NCBI GenBank assembly: GCA_034620365.1
Contig: JAQGEQ010000195.1
Span: forward strand, 124,001 to 188,000
DNA: 64,000 bases
Reading direction: 5' to 3'
From: Pegea sp. RAD2-039
Lineage: Eukaryota > Chordata > Thaliacea > Salpida > Salpidae
The notes under the pieces were generated by a model. The model was not told the origin of the DNA, searched no databases, and saw nothing but the letters and a program-made list of their open reading frames with translations. The first letter of the stretch is position 1; each line of letters begins with the position of its first letter. Position numbers and translations under genes: made by a program. Shown piece by piece: positions 61,001 through 64,000 of the stretch.

Positions 61001-63946
61001 TAACGCCAAAACCCATTTGCACATTGACATACACGCGTGCGACACCTAGTGAGCAGAAGATGAGAATCTGGTTGGAAAGATGAAGAGGAGGATCACCTGA
61101 GCAACTTGCTCTGGATTGAATCGTTCTTCTTTAGTGATCTTTCGAAGTTTAGAGAAGACTTCATTTGGGATTGTATCCCGATCAAGTTGAACAAGTCTTT
61201 TAAGGAAGCTGGGATCAGAAAGAGCCATTTTAGCACTGTTCCAATCAGTAGGGATTTGTAGGAGAAGACACACAGCTGTCATCACAATGAGCACGAGCTC
61301 TGGAGGATTTGTGTATACCCGGATCTCAGCAATTGCTGATTTATCCAAAGAATCCAAAGATCTAACAGCTTCCTGTTGATCAAAAAGATAAAGAAGAGGT
61401 GTGAAGATGAGGAAAACATACATGAAGCGCTGGGAGTACTGAACGAAGGTCATCAGATGCAGCTTTTGCGTAATCTCCAACAAGCTCTGTTTCTGTTTTC
61501 ATTAATAATTCTTCTTTTCGAACAATTAATCGGACCTAAAGATCAGATAAAGATTAGGAAAAGATGAAGAAGATCAACAAAGGATCTACTTCATTCATAG
61601 AAGCAGTCTCTTTTGATAACTCTTTCATCAAAGTATTAGCCATCAAAGAATGTCTTTCGATCATAGGTCCCAAGGAGACCAACTCAGCTTGCATCTCAAT
61701 AATCATTTGGTTTGCTTCTGTCAACTTGCGCATTCCAAGTCGCAATCGCGTCAAGTTTTCAAGACGATCAGCACGATTCTTCGATAAGATCTTAGTAAAG
61801 ATCTGATGAAGAAGAAATTTACATGAAAAGAAGAGACGTGGTGATGAGGAGCACCTGAATAAACTCAAGGTAAGTAGCTGGGGTCGTGTAATGTCGTCTT
61901 TTCGTTTCTTGCCACATTTTTGTTTCACAAAGTTTTGCAAATCGATGAATTTCGACACAAACTTTTGCGATCGCGTCTTTCTCGTGAAGTTGTTCACTTC
62001 TCTGACCGATGACATCATCATCTTCTTCATCGTTTTCATGGTTTTGAGCGCTGAAGACGTTGCCACGTGAAAAATATACTTTTGCTACGCTTAGAAGGGC
62101 TTCATTAGGCCAGATATTGTACCTGCAAACAAACAGACGTGACAAACGGAGCTCCCAGTGGACAGATGGACCTACCAATCGATTGTACAACAGTTGATCA
62201 AAGCTGGATGTGTCCTGCATCTTTTACGGAAGTTCTCACCAGCAGGGCTCATAGCAATCGCAAAATGAAGATTGTTAGAGACTCGATATTTAAAGAAGTT
62301 TATGATAGAAGATCGTTGGTCTGGGACATTCGCTTCTAAAGCTGAATGTTTAATGTCCAAAACAATTGAATCTAAATCTTCATTGTCTAAAAGGTCAATA
62401 TTTTCACCTGTTTGAAAATGAAAGCTTCAATTAAAGCAGGAAGCGATTAGATGCCAACTAACTAACCAGTATTCAAGATACAGTTAACATCTTCGAGAAA
62501 ACTCTCACAAACGAAATCTGCATCAGTTAGAAGAAATACAGTTGGTTGATTATCAACTCCACATCGCTTCAAAACATTTTTCATTTCTTCTCGAAAATCG
62601 TTCAAATCGTAATCACGGACCACATTTAATCTGTAACCAATCAAAATAAAGAATCAAGAGATCAGATAAACCTTATACCCACCTAGACACAACACAGTTA
62701 GCTAAATGGGCAGCTAGTTTACAAGAAGTTGCTTTTCCAGTACCATCAATACCAACCAGCAACAAATGTGAACCTCCTTGCTGTCGAAACACTCTTGCTG
62801 CTCGAATCACGTGATCGATAGCAGCTTGAAAGAACACTAAAGGTGGCGCATCTAACTTCTTGTAACTATATATACGATAGTTAGCGGTCAGTGGTCTAAT
62901 GACTGGTCTATGACCTTAATTTCATGTAGAATTGTTCAAGTATTGTAGCTAGTTGACGATAAGGTGGTAGCTGTTTGTATACTCGACTAGATCCGGGGCT
63001 TGTACTGTCCACAAAGTCACCAAAGTTCACTTTTTCATTCATCAACTTTTCAGTAGGGATAGATACCTACAAAATGACATCAAGATTGAGGCAAATGGGG
63101 CGTTGGAAAGTTACCTTGAAGTAATTATGTAAATCATCTGAAAGAAATTGATAGAAAGTAGTTTGATCACGAGAATCCACCAAACGATCATGAAAAATAC
63201 ATGAAGCTTCATGTGCAAACAATTGTATCATCGTCTCACGACTCACTGCTACTTCTTCATTCACCTGTCACATCATCATGTAGATGACGTCATCACCGCG
63301 TGATTATCACCTGCATTAATCCTTTAATAACAGCAGATAGGTCACGAAGATTGAAGTTGTAATGAGATTTTTCGGGACTTGGTAACATCGCGTTGCACAT
63401 CTTGTAGTAAATAGCGATCGCGCAGTTTACAACTTCCGCTAAACAATCTTTCACTTCCGGTAAGAATTCGCGGCTGTTTAAAAACGAGCCAAGTTGTACC
63501 TGGACATATATGGACGATAAGGTGGTTATGGACCAGTGAACAGCCCACAAACCTGATAAATATGCTGTAACGAGGCAGTTGAAGGTTGTGGAAGTACAAA
63601 AGTCGAAAAGTTGCTAAGAAACCGCTGACTGACGCGACTTTTATTTCCGCTAGGTGGTGCTGCAACTGCTGCCATGGTTACGTTGGATACATTGAGCCAA
63701 TTCAGTGTAGCAAGGTTGTAAAATCCGTTCAAGTCCATAAATTGTCTGTCAGCAAATAGTCAGATCGATATGACGTCACTGATGACGTCACTGATGACGT
63801 CACCTGAGAAGCTCAAGGGGAGTTTGTGTTCCGTATTGATCTGTAGATGGAATGTTGACGTCATTGATGAAGGTGATGCAATGTTTATTTCGATATGGCG
63901 AAAAGTTGCTACTATTTCGTTTCATCAACTTCGACAAAACTTGATT
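55088..63946 (-). CDS. DNAH: Axonemal dynein heavy chain, C-terminal 2226 residues (5' part outside window)
   Basis: Thirty-six exons inferred with unbroken phase; the gene continues past 64000. Dynein heavy chains are the ATP-driven motors of cilia. In order: AAA3 with FINDVNIP and QFMDLNGFYN (63.9-63.3 kb); AAA4 with P-loop GIDGTGKAT (62.7 kb) and HFAIAMSPAG, NCCTIDW; stalk coiled coil and microtubule-binding tip (61.8-60.7 kb; FNPEQVAQ); AAA5 with SAGSVAYLGPFPTSYRQ (60.5 kb); AAA6 with LIFILSPG and SLGRGQGPKAE and WVFLQNCHLA (57.8-57.4 kb); C terminus with YLIGEVIYGGRVTDEWDRR and the last exon (55088-55279) with RAGALSSTGHSTNYV. Single-headed inner-arm type, perhaps DNAH6/DNAH14-like; subtype unsure. 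Exon 58723-59213 adds a Ser/Asp/Glu-rich insertion of about 130 residues. AAA3 Walker B has Asn for the first Asp. Introns are mostly short. Confidence 0.94.
58272..58474. repeat. 17-bp minisatellite in a dynein intron
   Basis: About 11-12 head-to-tail copies of AAGATGAGGATCAAACR (plus strand) with small variations, in the intron between the exons 58481-58666 and 57864-58123. On the transcribed strand it reads as a pyrimidine-rich TTTGATCCTCATCTT repeat. Confidence 0.9.
59552..59620. repeat. Tandem CACGTG repeat in a dynein intron
   Basis: About four copies of a 15-16 base unit, CAAGTCACGTGTTTR, decaying at the right end (CATGTG, then ACATAAC). It lies in the intron between exons 59641-59775 and 59270-59528 and provides at least three CACGTG palindromes in a row. 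Confidence 0.85.
63766..63803. repeat. Triple TGATGACGTCAC tandem
   Basis: Three near-consecutive TGACGTCA palindromes, spaced 12 bases apart, in the dynein intron between exons 63804-63946 and 63553-63745. Further single sites lie at about 63855, 63957 and 63989. Confidence 0.9.
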
Positions 63947-64000
63947 CTGTAAGTGATGACGTCATCAGTAGTCTAGTAAAAGAAGCAGTGACGTCATCAC

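Noticed and set aside
61564..61806. Plus-strand 80-codon frame, with others at 58003-58230 and 60044-60289
   Set aside because: Antisense of dynein exons on the minus strand.
1..64000. tRNA and rRNA genes
   Set aside because: Searched by eye for the tRNA B-box (GGTTCGAATCC type) and rRNA landmarks on both strands; no convincing case. A covariance-model scan would be decisive.

Overview
The window is AT-rich, intron-rich nuclear DNA from an animal. It carries spliced genes with GT-AG and a few GC-AG introns, a gamma-secretase subunit, a MAPK scaffold, an axonemal dynein, U1 snRNA genes and decayed LINE retrotransposons. No bacterial or organellar gene organisation is visible. The lineage cannot be fixed from sequence alone.

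Layout. 1-6.1 kb is an AT-rich desert; one possible terminal exon lies near 0.33 kb. PEN-2 (PSENEN) is a single exon at 6.1 kb. UPF2, the NMD factor, has 4 coding exons at 7.9-11.7 kb. A PDZ-Ig-ZM protein related to the ALP/Enigma family follows in 11 exons at 12.25-14.4 kb. After a 4.7 kb spacer comes a small START-domain lipid-transfer protein in 7 exons (19.1-20.9 kb). A 6 kb spacer then holds two minus-strand LINE relics (23.4-24.9 kb). The RAS/MAPK scaffold CNK occupies 26.9-41.6 kb in about 29 exons. A small secreted four-exon protein of unknown family lies at 42.4-43.1 kb. A further AT-rich stretch contains a GC-rich foreign-looking patch (46.5 kb) and a 5'-truncated LINE (46.9-48.2 kb). 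49.7-54.3 kb is an array of five U1 snRNA genes in two classes. 55.1-64 kb is the 3' part of an axonemal dynein heavy chain on the minus strand (36 exons; the 5' part lies beyond the window).

The protein genes do not form an obvious pathway; they look like ordinary neighbours, six on the plus strand with dynein convergent. The parts that link up are splicing-related. The U1 array has three genes with the canonical 5' end and two whose 5'-splice-site-pairing element is changed so that it would pair with A instead of G at position -1 of the donor. By hand count, about a quarter of the roughly 85 donors I reconstructed here have A at -1. All five U1 genes share an upstream element at the same distance (-55/-56), and compensating stem changes suggest both classes fold.

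A second window-wide signal is the palindrome TGACGTCA, seen about 50 times where well under one is expected. It is concentrated in and near the less AT-rich gene blocks, including coding exons and two U1 promoters, and is absent from the AT-rich deserts. All exon joins below were worked out by hand from splice signals, reading-frame continuity and family similarity; they are phase-consistent but not confirmed by transcripts.
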